The notes under the pieces are model-generated. The model made no database searches. It saw only the letters and a list, made by a program, of their open reading frames with translations, and was not told the DNA's origin. This document shows, piece after piece, positions 40,601 through 54,800 of a stretch of DNA of 64,000 nucleotides. Numbering within the stretch: position 1 is the first letter of the stretch; each line of letters starts with the position of its first letter. Source of the DNA: Rhopalosiphum padi (lineage: Eukaryota; Arthropoda; Insecta; Hemiptera; Aphididae); contig NC_083598.1 in the NCBI RefSeq assembly GCF_020882245.1, positions 28,433,858 to 28,497,857 on the forward strand. The letters run 5' to 3'. A program made the translations under genes and the position numbers.

Positions 40601-43600
40601 AATGCTCCGTCAAATGTCAACAGAATCATTTGGGGTGTCTAAAAACATTTTTGAGAATACAAAGTCAAAATATTATTTTATCATGATAAAAAAAACATAC
40701 CTCTTTTGGATCTAAGCCACCAGGTATGATGGTTCCGTCTCTGGAGCAAAAACAATAAGGTAATGTACACTGACTCGTATCACATTTTTGAGCTAAATCA
40801 ATAGGATTCTCTGTACTTGGAGCTTCAGCTAAATCAAATCATGACATTATATTTTTAGTATTTTATTGTATACTAATATGAATAAAACCTTACTTGTAGG
40901 AAGAGGTCCACACCGGGCTTCATTTTTAAACGTACATAATTTGTTCACATCGTCGAAGTATAATCCCGCAGGACAACGATTTAGGTATGGAAAATTATCT
41001 ACACACTGAAAATGTGATTATGTTTAAAATATATATGTATAGACATTTATACAATCAAATGTTGAAAATACCTGATAAAAACGACGACATGTGGCTGGAT
41101 CAGCATAGTTTCCATTTCCACCGACTTCAGGGCAGACAAAAGTTTCTCCAGTAGTTTCACATAGTGCTAAAATAAATTTAAAAACATAAATATATATTAT
41201 TTAATTCATTATATTATATAATTATTATAACATATAAGAGCATAAAATATTTATTAAATATCAAGGTTTTATCGTCATATATTTTGTACCTATTTAAATA
41301 ATACAAATTATATAACATTATGGAATTTATTATTATTTTAAAAATATATTAAATATTTTATAGTTTTGTAATAAGTTCCAAGGTTATTTTCTTCCACAAT
41401 ATTTTTTGTATTAGAATAAAAAATATGGAGATTAATAAGTTCAACATAATAAATAGTTTTAGATTTATTAATGTAAAAATAAAACGTATCAAAAATAGTC
41501 AAAATAAACCTGTTATGATAAAAAAAAACCCGATAAAGGTAAACAATTTGCATTAGTTTTATGTAAAAATTTAATTGAACGCTTATTCTAGAAATTAATT
41601 TAAATATTAAACTTCTATTACATTCAATTCGAAGCAACAAAACCAATAAATATAGGTACTGGTTATTTTCAAGTTATGTAGTGACCGCATTAATTTCTAT
41701 GTATTCAGGAGACATAAAACAATCGTGAGTCATAAATTAAATCGTTTTATGTATAATAGTTATAGAAATATACATTTCTTAAAAAAAAACTCCCCATAAT
41801 TTAATGCTAAGTTTATAGTTTTATGCTTTTAACTTTGTAAATTTGTTAAAAACAAATCATTATTGTTCAGAAATACTACATCTAATAAAATATTAAAATT
41901 AAAATTACGCAAAAATTTGGATTACCTACTTATTAATCTATAGGTACAGTTATTTATAGATACGTGCTCGAATTATATTCTATATTTGTATATGATTAAA
42001 CATTTAAACGATCGAATTATAATTAACCGCTGGAATAGTTGGGCTAATCTAAATTAGTTTGGTGCACCATGTCCTGAGAATGTCTAGTAAAGTTCAACGT
42101 TCTTTAGCGACCTTAGCACATATTATAATTATTAAAAACTCCACATACATTTTTTTTATTATGCTCCTAGAATAATAATTACATAACGATGTGTGAGAAG
42201 GTATTGTGGGAAGTGATAGTAGATCATGTGGTATACACATAATCGACATTTAAAAAGATGAATTGAAATGTTACGCTTTCACAGTAAGGCCAAATATTAA
42301 TCTCAATACAATAATGTCTGAAATTTTCAGTTTCAAAAACGAATAAATCGTTGTTTTTTTTTTTAATAAAATCCATGCTCATACGTATGTATGAAAAGAC
42401 TAAAATATTGATTTGATGATCATGTTTTATATTTTCCAGCATTTATAAATTGTCACTAATTGTTATTTGAAATCGGTTTCACTGATTTCACTTTTACCCA
42501 CCGTGAGCTTGTTACGATTTATTACCAATTTCTCCTAATATAAAATAAATGATAGTAACTAATTTCAAGCAAGTGACTTGTTGATTCAGATCGAACAAAT
42601 ATTTATTTTTTAAATGTCGAATAATTTGCATAATTTTATAAAGAGAGTGATATTTATAATGATATTTTTTATTATTTTTACACTTTTTCAAACATAAAAT
42701 TGCTCTACAAGTTAAATTTAGCTCTACGGTAACAAAAATTTACAAATTGAGTCTATTTGATATATTGATTAAGTCATTTTATGTTTTTGACAGTAATCTT
42801 TCAAACTATCGACGACCGTGAAAAAATATTAATAAGCGTCGTTTTTTAAATTTAATCGAACGTTGCTCAGAATCGTGTTACGAATACGACAGTTGATATA
42901 GTATATTATAATATTAATACACTAGTATTTCAGTATTTGGCACCGATATGTGAATCAAAAACTCTACATCCGGTCTCTGCGTTGTAAATATAATATGTCT
43001 GTATTGTCTAACATTTTATTCACAAGGATCCAAAAATATTAAATAAATTATAATTTAAATAACAATTGTTAATTTTACTCTGTTTCTATCATCTCTTCAT
43101 ATACAACTTGCATTTCCTATCGAGATAATTTAATTTATTTTTTAAATCCAAACTTAACCAGTCATTAGTTTGATGTCGGTAATACTTGTATCTATAAACA
43201 ATTTTAATTAATCTAAACATTTCAAAAACAATATGTACAATATTTTGTAGTCGAATAAAATACATATGTCATATTTTGTAAATTTCTATTGAGTTTTAGA
43301 ATCATATTACAATAAAAGTATTTCAAAATAGTTATAATATCTTTTCAGTTAAGACAAGAATAAAGGTATACCATTTATATTTTTTGATTGATTCATTTTT
43401 ATTATCAATTTATATAAAAGAATATATTTTGAAATCGTTAGGTGTGCGCAACATAAATATAATTTAATGAGCTACACTTTAAATACACATTAATTTGTTA
43501 TTTAACTGAAAAATGCAGACTTTCGTTAATGGCCATGACATTATACCTATAGTATTTACATAATATGTGCTTATATAGCTATTATTATGATATTAAGCTC

Positions 43601-44098
43601 GTAGTTTGAATGAAATATTATGATCGACATGCGTATTTAGTATTTGATCAAAAATAATCAAATTACAGACAGCAAGTATACATAATATGTGTAATACATC
43701 AATAAAAATCTATATAGATAAAAAAAAATTGTATTCTAAATTATTCATAATATTATTTTATCCTGCAGTATACCTATAGTTTATATAAGCTTAAAGTTTA
43801 TAAGCTTAGTTAAAATATTCTTTATAAAACTTAAGTTATGCTATATGCAATATATATAATCTTATTATGTCCTGTTACGTAAAAATGTTAATAAACTCTA
43901 TGTAATGCATAAAGTATATGCATACGAGACAGACACGATTATCTGCTTAGTAAATGTTTGTAGTTTTTTAAATGACTTGTATTCAGGTTAAATTACGGCT
44001 AATCATATTATTTTTTAGATAATTTAACAAAGCATACACTTACCGATTGGAAAAACGTAAAACGCAATCACTGCGATCACTTTAAGTGCAGAATCCAT
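37618..44098 (-). CDS. CDA4: chitin deacetylase-like protein (CDA4-type)
   Basis: Ten exons (44098-44044, 41166-41072, 41005-40894, 40828-40701, 40638-40433, 39799-39643, 39202-39064, 38945-38699, 38631-38440, 37726-37618) join in phase into 479 residues. A signal peptide (1-18) is followed by a six-cysteine CBM14 chitin-binding domain (C30, C45, C51, C61, C74, C82). A CE4 polysaccharide deacetylase domain starts near residue 103 and lacks an LDLa module. This order and length match insect group III (CDA4-like) proteins, which are secreted and act on cuticular or tracheal chitin. Visible CE4 motifs are TFDGA (138-142), RAPF (238-241), DYGFVYDSSI (255-264) and IWPYSLDY. Odd: the second Asp of the usual TFDD is Gly141, and the H(S/T)xxH metal motif is replaced by ETVSLQ (196-201). 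The metal triad therefore appears incomplete and catalysis is doubtful. Introns 6 and 7 use weak donors (GTTTTT, GTTAAT). Group assignment is by domain order, not a tree. Confidence 0.92.
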
Positions 44099-44480
44099 TC
44101 CTACGTCGTAGTCTTGGTTTACGAGATCACAAAAAAAACAAATATTTACGTCATTTTTTCGAAAGCAATATTCTTTATTCTACCAGTGACCAACTTGCTT
44201 GCGTACTGTTGCTGAACTGTGTTGTACAGGTGCACTGTGTACGGTGGTAATCTAAGGTTGACCACTTTCTCACACCATAACCAGTTCCAAGACAATTTTT
44301 GATTCATCATTATCATTTTTACTATTACTATAATTATTATTATATTTATTACGATCGTCAACAAAATCGTTCGTATTATGTGTGTATATAATATAATACG
44401 ATACATTATACCGTGGTTGTATTTGTTGCATACAAAGTCAAGGACAAGACGGATCAACGTAGACAGACAAATAATTCGTA
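44099..44480 (-). promoter_or_regulatory. upstream region of the deacetylase gene
   Basis: The 5' flank of the minus-strand deacetylase gene. An initiator-like ACAGTTCAG lies near 44215 and a TATATTATATA-like run near 44385-44395 on the minus strand. The start site cannot be fixed from sequence, and the TATA-like run may be chance in AT-rich DNA. Confidence 0.25.
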
Positions 44481-45788
44481 ATGGTTTATTCTTTATTCCA
44501 TTGAATAACGTATAATAAGAAACTTATTTATTTCTTTATTCGACATTAATAGGTATATTTCATATGGTTATAACATGTAGGTACGCAAGTTATGAAATAG
44601 TTGTAATTAGGTAGGTATGTATTATGTAACTTCGCTTAAAAAAATAAAATCTAAATACGTGAAAATTGATTTCAAACATACCTTTACATTATACCATTTG
44701 AATAGAGGGCTAGAAAAATACGTTGATAATACATTTTAGCTGTTAGTATAATTTTAAGAATATATGTATAGTTTAGTTATACGTATATTAATTTGGGCGT
44801 TGTGTATATAAATATTGTTTTTATAACTATTTAATTTACACTTTTTTTAAAAAAAAAACAATGCCAAGCAATAATACATAATATATATATAAGATAAATT
44901 ATTCGAACTGCTATTACAAATTAGGAAAAAAAGTTAGATAAAGTTTGGTTTAGTAATTATATTATGAAAAAAGACACGTGACATTTTGTTCGTACTTTCT
45001 CTAAAACAAACTATCAGTTAGATATATTCATCATTGATTTTCGAAACCAGAAGTTCAAGATTTATTACTTTCTTTTAAATTTTTTTTCGAATCAACTGAA
45101 AAAACTTGATAATAGAATGTTAAGATATGTCGTTATGTGGTCAATTAACTACCAGAATTTAATGAAAAAGAATTAAGATTGCTATTTTGATATATAGATT
45201 CCTTATAATGAGAAAGACTTAAAAACAAAATACCTACCATCGTTAACTTAACTATTTGTTCTCTTTTTTAGTCTGACTAAAATATAATATATAACTAAAT
45301 ATTACGATTATAGACATGTAGACAGTCTAAATACCTCAACACACAATATAATCTATTGATTATTAATGATATTTTAATTTTGGTACGTCTAAAATATACA
45401 ATATTTAGAGTTTGCTAATTATTATAGGTATTATCAAGTATTTATTTAAATATTTTATTTATTATGCATTATTATATTTATACATCAATTTGTATGTAAA
45501 AATTTCTTAACATTTGGCCAGTTAAAAATTAATTATAATAACTTAAAATTTAAAATATTATTTATTTCTGTAATATTAAAATTCTAATAATACGTTAACT
45601 ATAATAATATATCGTAACTATTTTAACTAACTTATTAATTAACAAGCTTATTATTAATGCAGTTTGATTAATTTAATATGTCAATAATTAAAAAAAATGT
45701 ACTAATATTTAAATTATATAAGCCTTATTTTTTGTTTTATAATAATTCGACTAACTACCTAAACATTATAAAAAGTATTTATGTTTGA
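44481..45788. other. intergenic between deacetylase and xanthine dehydrogenase genes
   Basis: AT-rich sequence of about 1.3 kb with no coding signal, repeat ends or RNA gene recognised. It separates the 3' end of the dehydrogenase gene from the 5' flank of the deacetylase gene. Confidence 0.5.
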
Positions 45789-45794
45789 TTTATT
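45789..45794 (-). terminator. candidate polyadenylation signal of the XDH gene
   Basis: AATAAA on the minus strand starting 13 bases after the TAA stop. It is close enough that the mRNA could have a very short 3' untranslated region; other downstream sites are possible. Confidence 0.35.
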
Positions 45795-45806
45795 CTTATC
45801 ATTTTC

Positions 45807-48800
45807 TTAAACGATAATATTCCATGAATCAGCTACCTTGGTTTCATATTTTTCAAGCTGCAGTAAAGAAAACATGATTAAAATATATTCGATTTCTACA
45901 CTAGTAATTTAGACGTTTTATGGATAAATGTACCTTTTCGGTAATATTGTCTTTGCAAGACATTCTAATTTTTTCCACAGTTGCTGGAGCATCCAATCTA
46001 AAATACCCTGTGACACCAGCATCTTCTCTAGCCGAATATATGGCATTTTTAATTGCGAAAAATATCGAAGCTGATAAAAACAACGGCGGTTCTCCAATAG
46101 CCTAAATAATACATATTATTATAGTATACAGTACGAAGATATCCTGTAACGGAAGGTTAAAAAATTATTTTTACTTTTGATGAATAAACAGCTCTTGGAT
46201 TTTCTGAACCTTTCAGTAATGAAACTGTAAACTGTTTTGGTATATCCGAAAAACCAGGTATTTTATATGTACCAGGTCCCCTCGTATATAACATTCCTTT
46301 TGGACTGTAAACAAGTTCTTCTAATGTAAATAATCCATAACCTTGCATAAAAGCTCCTTCGATTTGCCCCACATCAATTGCTGGATTCAGGCTCTGTCCC
46401 ACGTCCATTACTATGTCTGTGCTTAAAACCTGATCGAGAGAAAGAAAAAACGAAAATAATAACCTGTTTAATGTAGAAAATATGAACCCTGTATACTTCA
46501 TGGTCACCAGTTAAACAGTCCACTTCGACCACCGAAACAGCTGCCCCACTAGTATAATACAAAACATAGTTGTCTGTGCCTTGATCTGTTGTTGTTCCTA
46601 TAATGTGATTTCTACGAACAACATAAGTAATTAATTTTCATGGTTACCAAACATCACTTTTATTAGTATTATTCCTTTAAGTTAATTAACAAAAATCAAT
46701 AATGTTATGTAAAAAAAAATAATTAATACGCGATTGATGAGTATTAAAAATCCAAGTTTTTTTTTTTGCTGTATCTTATATAGTAAGCAATTGTACAGTA
46801 TACACATGCATATAAATTTGCATTGTACATATATATTTTCAATATTTTTATATAATATAATACAAATTTTTTTAGATATTAAAAGTTTGTAGGTACTGAT
46901 TTTCATTAACTTATGAGCATGACCTTCGTTTAAACTCGATATGTATGTAAGAAGTGTATAATAAATAATAATATTCATTAAACTTATAACAATACTATTT
47001 TTGTATTTTTTATTCTAAGGTCCAACTAACATAATGTTATATTAATACCTATAATACAATACATACATTTAAATATATAATGGCGATATTACTGTGGTAA
47101 ACCGAGGAAATAACTTATACAAAGTTACAAATCTATGTTATGTTGAACAAATATATTTTGTCTATTGAATCATACTTTTATTAATGATTACATATAGTTT
47201 AAGAAAAACCGATGTTATGTGTCTTAATCAAAAATAACAATAAAGGCATCACTAAACTTACGCGTAAAATCCAGAAGCACACAAGTTAACTTTTTCAAAA
47301 TACGCAGTCTTTACCAATTTAGCCCATGAACTTCCGGGATTCCTCTTCTTGATTGGTTCTAATCTGGCATTAATGATCTCACAAGCGTTCTGCAACACGA
47401 TTGTCACAGCGATAACAGAACAATAAATATACACAATAAATTTATGATGTGTAAGTTATAACATGTAAACCATGACAAAATAGATATAATATTCATCATC
47501 ACAGTTTTTTGATTGAATATTAATATTTTTTCACTTCCCCTATACATATATCGTAGTTCTTTACTTCTATTTGTTGTTCACGTTTTTATTATTTAACTAT
47601 TATAATATAAATGTTATATGTTATATGTGGATGTGATGGTATGAAGGAAATTAGCATACTGCATTAGCTGTGATGTTACCTATCTATCAATCTTGTCATG
47701 ATGTAAACGAAAAAAAATAAGCTGTACAAATATTTGCGACAACGGAGAAGCCACCAGGGATGACTAAGACCATAACGGGGCTGTAGCGCCTGTAGCCCTC
47801 CTCTAATTAACACTTTATATTACTATATTAGAATAAAATTTAAAACTGCATTTGGTGGTGAATGTATTGCATCTAAAATGTTATATTTTACCCGCGGTAT
47901 CTGCCGCATACCAAACTTATGAGGGATCTTAGTTGTTAAACCTCTTCTAAATTATAAAATTTCCCCCAAAGAAAAGTCTCGGCTTCGCTACTGACTTGCG
48001 TGTACGTATACTCACGAGAACGGCCATCCCGTTAAGGTCAGAGCTGAAACTGCCAGCGGTCGGAGACGCGTTTGCTACTTTGTCTGTGCTGGTCTCTTTG
48101 ATATGTATCGACTCGGCGGGTATGTCCAAGGCCCTACTAGCCACTTGGATCATTTTCGTGTGTAGTCCCTGGCCCATTTCGACGCCGCCGTGCGCCAGCA
48201 GTACAGATCCGTCAATGTAGACGAGCAACAGTGCACCAGCTTGGTTCAAAAACTTCGAGCCACCCGAGAACCCGATACCGTACATCGTCGGTACGCCTGC
48301 AATGCCACGTTTCTTCCAACGGTTCATTCTAAAACCGTATTGTTTATGTATGGTTTGTGATTAGTAAACGAATTGTAAAAAAATTAAATGGAGAAACTAT
48401 GAAAACGACAATTTACAAAAAGCAAATTCAAAACTAACTAAAGCAACTACCAGCAGCAATACAGATAATTTTGATTTATATAATTCTAGTCTCCAGTTAT
48501 TACGTTACGTATAATAATAGGTATTATTTTCATTTATAGTAAAGGTATTATTTTCATTTATAGTAAACATATCAACATTATCAACATTTAAAAAAATAAT
48601 CCCTGCGAACTTCAACTCTGACTCGAGCTTGGATACGATCGACATAAACATATTTCAGTTATAGGTATGCATAGACTTCGTATAAGATCTATGGTTATAT
48701 GACTCAATAGTGCATAATTTTGAAATGTAATTATCGAAAATCATCTATATAATAATATATTGAGTACAAGATACATTATTTCAAATAAGTTAATGTTTTT

Positions 48801-51800
48801 AAAATATTTTTTTTACGTGATTTCCAATTCCAATCAAAATTTTTTTTTAAACTATTATTTTTAATATTTTTTATCGTTGTATTTTTTTAAAGTTTTTTAT
48901 TTTTCTAAATGACAACATATATTTTTAATTTTATAAAGCAGAATATTATTCAGAGTATTTTGATATATAAAAATCGAATGAGTAGTTTATGAGTTATTAG
49001 TATTTAAAGTTTGATTGGCTGGAGTAGTAGACCAATATTTTACGGAGTATCATCGTACCACTCGCTATCCAATAAAAAAAAAACTTAAAATAATTATAAC
49101 TCATTCATAAGTCATCTGAATTTCGATTATTATGTATCGAAATACTTCAAAAAATATTCTGCTCTAGAAAATGAAATAAAAAATGTATATTATCATTCAA
49201 AAAAGTAAAAAACTTAAAAAAATGTTGTTTTATTTTGACTGGAAATTATGTGAGACAAATATTTTCAAAAACGTTAATAGATTTTGAAATAATGAGTGTT
49301 GTTTGATAAAAGATGCACTCTATATACCTATTATGTCGACATGAGGTTTCGTCCGCATTACATGTGTCAGTGGTGGAGGTTTGTAGGGATACACTATTAA
49401 TTTCTAATCTTAACTACACAAATTCATGCAAAGTTTTTATACAGCTGTTCTATTTATATATATGTCCAGATTGTACAGTTTTTCAATTAATTAGAAAGTT
49501 AGTAAAGTTCATGATGCAGCACTAATATTTAAATGCAGGTTGTTAATGTAATATACTCGTGTATGACTAATGGCCTCCCTTTTACCAAGATTGACAATTG
49601 TTTTTACTAACTTTCCAATTAATGAACATATACTATATATTATTATAATAGACATAACAGTTATAATATGCGTAACACGTATAAGATATACCTATTGAAC
49701 TTTTCGATTTCGTTAGACTTCAAGGTATATTTTGATCTTTTTAATACCTCGTCCCAACAATTTTTAGCAGTAAAATTAGATATCAATTGATTATAATAAG
49801 TTATCTGTCCGTTTACGAAGAAATTCTTTGCTCTCACTGCATTTGAATCTATGTTTAGTTCTTTAGATATGTGATCGATAATTGATTCCGCGAAAAACAT
49901 TCCTTGGGGTGCACCAAACCCTCTAAAAGCCGTATTTGATGGTAAATTTGTAGCACAAATATATCCCGATATTCTAACATGAGGGACATAATACGTATTC
50001 GTTAAATGAGTAACGCATCTTTCAATTGTCTGTAAAATATAAACATAAATGTATAATATTTTGATTTAATAAATAATTATAATAATAATAATATGTATAT
50101 ACTCAATACAAATTACTTAAAAAATATATAAGTATACTCACTCCCGCAGACAGATCTCTAGAACTTCCACCGTTATTGTACACAGAAATGTCCAAAGCCT
50201 GAATTTGTCCATGTTCGTTAAATCCAACACGATAGTGGCATAAAAATGGATTTCTTCCACCAGTGATCAACATGTCTTCGTGTCGATCCAGCATACATCT
50301 AACTGATTTTCCAGTTCTAGAAAAAAAATTAAATATATTTTCTAATATCAAACCTTCCATCCCTGCAGTCTTACTTTACAGCAGCTACTGCACATGGCGC
50401 CGCTATAGTAAATGCTTTAGTTTCTTTACCACCAAAGCCACCACCAAGACGTTTTGTTTTGCAAACTATACGATTTACCGGTATGTCTAAGCAATGTGAT
50501 ATACTTTCCTGATCAAACAAGATGTTTATAAAAAGTATTTACATTAATTTGAATTTTTATCTAAATATTATGTATTGAATTTTAACTAAACAAAAAATAA
50601 GAGATTTTTTAGCATATGATATTAGTATATATACAAAGAATTTGGAAGAGATTTATTGATTACCTAAGTCTAGTTTTTACAACTTATTAATAGGGCTCGA
50701 ATTTAAATGCTTTGCATCTTTTTTTTTTTGTTGGTTGTCTTACAGTCGTACGATGCTTTCCAAGCTACAAATGTGTTTCAAATACTCCGTGTTCTAACCA
50801 CAACATTTTTTAGGGCATTTTTTTGCATTTTAACGGATTTTATACTTTTTAGAGTATTTTTTGACGATTTTTATGCATTTTTAAAAAAAATTTTGGGACA
50901 TTTTTGATTTAATTAATTTAATTTAAATTCTCGTATTATGACTAAAAAAATTTACTTCATTGAAATATAAGTACTACATAGCACTACGTAAAATAAATTA
51001 TTTTCATTTTGAACTTAACATCAAGAAATCCGGTTTTAAATTAGACAATACTGAAATTTATCTTTATGTCTCACCATCCAATTAGCTGAATTAATTGCAT
51101 ACAACTTAACAACTTTTATCGGAGTATTTTCTTATCGAGCGATAATATTATATCGGTGGTGCGTGTTTGCATTTTTTGATAATTTTTGATATTTTTAGGA
51201 CATTTTTTAGAATTTTTAGGTTATAAATGCATTTTTTGTTTTTTTTTACCATTATATGAGCTTAAAATAAGTATTATTGATAATAAATACATAATACATA
51301 CATAGATTTTTATACCACCTACTATACATTTTAATTAATTAATTTTTTTTTTATTAAATTTATAAATTATAATTAATGTACCAAAAATACACAATGAACA
51401 TAGTAGTTTTATCTATTTTTATTATTGTAAGTTTTAAATTTCAGGATATAGATATTAGGTAATTAAATTAAATTTTTGTTTATTAAAAATATTCAATAAT
51501 AGTACCTATGCATGATTTTTTCTTTGTTATATTTCTATAACATAATATTAATTATGCTTTTAGCTATTATTTTTATAAATATTTAATTATTATTTAAAAT
51601 AGAAAGCCTTTTGAATTTATTTTAAAATTTAAACATATTATTTTTGTTCTGAATTGACTGCAGTTTTGACAGAAAAACTTAAATAACATTATAATGTATA
51701 GTGCTCGTATAATTTATACCTGCAATTCATTTGGCGATTGTGTTGAACTTATTATTTCTATCTCATTATGTTCATTCATCGGTATTGCTATACAACACTG

Positions 51801-54800
51801 AGTTTCTAAATAAAAATGATCTTGCCCGCCAATTCTTAAGGTACCGTTTAGACTATGGTTTGATTCTTTAAATCCTTGATCTATGCATCCTTTTTCAAAA
51901 TAGGCGCACCGGCCATCATAATACGATTCATTTTTAATAGCTTCCTATAAACATTTACAGTAACCAAAAATATCGTAAGCAATTTAAATTCATTCGTTCT
52001 GTTAAACACCAGACATATTATTTTGTGTGAAAATTATTACTTATTATATTCTTTCAAAAAGTCTATACGTTTGTATCTATAATACTGGTTTATTTTTAAA
52101 ACGACTTCTGGTTAAGATTGTATTTACTTGTTCGCTCATAGTATATTGTAGTGGCTTCTCATACATATGATACAAGTAAACAATCATGATTATATTTATT
52201 ACACATATTAATATTTTTAATTGATCAAATTAACCATAAGCATTTAAATTTTAAACTTTACATACCTCGATGGTAATTATCGGTTTTAATTCTTCATACT
52301 GAACATGGATTAATTTAACTGCATCCTGTGCGGTAATTGGATCTACAGCGACTAATCCGCAAATTATTTGCCCAAAATTGACCACCTGAGAAATAGGTTT
52401 GATTTTTATATTCGAATTTTGAATTGTAATACTTTAAATTATGAACATGTATTTAACAAATAACAATACATTATAATACCTTTTCTCTAGCAAATACATA
52501 GTCATCTTTAATCGGCATTATGCCGACCATATTGCGGCTTCCTGGTAGATCTTTTTCATCGACTATGGTCACCACGCCAGGTTGTGATAAAGCCTCGGTA
52601 TAGTCTACACTTATAATTTTAGCATGGGCATGTATAGATGTTTTAACAGCTAAATAAAGTTCATCGGAACGACGAGGTATATCGTCGCAATATACTGCTT
52701 CGCCTATGATAATACATATTATATAATAGTTAATGTAAACAACTTAAAAATATTTAATTTTTTTCATAAAAAAAAGTTTCTTATCATTTAAATTCTAGTA
52801 CTAATATTATATTGTATTTTTCCGTATAAAAGTTGTAAATATAATTTTATTGGTAAAAAAAAAATAGGGGTACTAATAATGAATGTTATTAACTAGTTAT
52901 ATATATTTATTTATAAGCAACATGATACCTGTAGTTTGCTGTATAGCTGATCTGTGAACTAATGGTTTACCAACAGCGTCATTTGGGCTTGGAGAATTTG
53001 AAGCTATATTATAGTATTGAGCGTACTTAGAATTATGTGTAATAACATTGTTGCCATTAATTAAATGGTGTGCATCTATCATTGTCAAATTTAATTGATT
53101 GCACACGTAAAGGTAAAATTTAAAAAATAGGCTAAAAAATATAACATCTCATTTAGATGTACACTATAACAAAAAATTATTGTAATTATTTAATCATTAT
53201 AATCACCTTAGAACAAGACTTTTACGATAAGCCACCATTCCTCCGGGGGCATTTGATGCCAAAGGTAAGTCTTTAAGTAACTCTAAATATACATCATCTA
53301 ACAAAGACTCAGACCATTCGCTGTTGATTATTAATGATTTAGTTTTTTGAGCAATAACTGCAGTAGCTGACATTCCACCAAAAACTAGCTCTGCATCTTT
53401 TACTATATTATTTGATATTTCTACATAAAATGCAGCATTTACCAAAGCTATGTCATCTTCTTTTCTTCTTGATTGTTTAATCGATTTAAAAAATGTATTC
53501 TAAAACAATTTTTTTAATTTTTAATGATTATATATATAGCACTTTATCGAATTAAACAATTACACCAAACGCTTACTTTCTGTGTAAATGGAATAAACAA
53601 ATCAATTACAACCTCATCTGGGTGTAAAGCATTTCGTCGATAACCCGTAAAAAACGTATGGTCCATCTTCAAAAATCTTATTCCATTTTCTAGGAATAAA
53701 ATATAAATCGTGAGATTAATACATTTATTAATAGAATTTCTACATTTGCAATCATAAAATAAATTATTACGTTTACTCTGTACTTTTAACTGACAACGAG
53801 CCGCTAAAAATATTGGATTTAAATCCGATATAGGACTTCCCGTTATAATATTTCCGGCTATGCACTAGAAAAATGATAAATGAAATATAAATTTATAATT
53901 TAATATCTATATTCCATACTGTTATACTTAATTACAAATAATAATTTCAAAAGTGATGGGTGAACTTACAGCAACATTACGAATTTGTTTACTTGCAAAC
54001 CAAGGTATCATCTCTAATATAGATTTTATTATTTTAATTTTATGATCTAACAATTGATAATTATTTGATTAAAGTCTATCATATTAATAATGTTCATTAT
54101 ATGGTTTAAATATCTTACCTGGTATAATATCAATTAGTTTCTTTAATTCATTTTCTAATTGGTTAATAGTTACCGCAGCTCCAACAATTAATCCTTTAAC
54201 ACACTTTTTAATGATATTTAACTCAGACACCTTATTGGGCTGTATCATTACAGGATATTGACAATTTTTGAATTTTATTTCAACTCCTATTTATTTAAAT
54301 GATATTAAAATATTAATTTTACTGTTATATGCATTTCCTATTTATGTACTTTACCAATTTCGGTATTCCCGACAACTATACGAGCATTGGGATATTTATA
54401 TTTAAGTTCCAATAATTCCAAAAGTGATGTTGGTCTATACCACGTAGTCTTTTTACCTCTAAATATCAAATATTCTTTATCGAACTCATTTGTAAGCTAC
54501 GCAAATATACTAAATGTAGATACTTATATAGTAAATAATTAAATATATTATTTTTGTTTCTCACCATGAGTTCAGGTGGAAAAATTGGTTCTTGAGAAGG
54601 ATCATATGGTAAGAATTCGGATGAATTGCACATATCTTCATCGTCATTTTCAATTTTCTTAGTCTTCATGCAACATTTATTTCCCATTGTACATCCATTA
54701 GAGATTTTACCACAAATAGTTAATGTCATCAACCCCTCTAAAATAGGTCTATAACCTGTACATCTACACAAGTTGCCTGAAATATAATAGTTAACAAGCA

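Noticed and set aside
47996..48220. Plus-strand frame opposite XDH exon 19
   Set aside because: Shadow of the real minus-strand exon 48328-48016, which carries the conserved molybdopterin-domain sequence.
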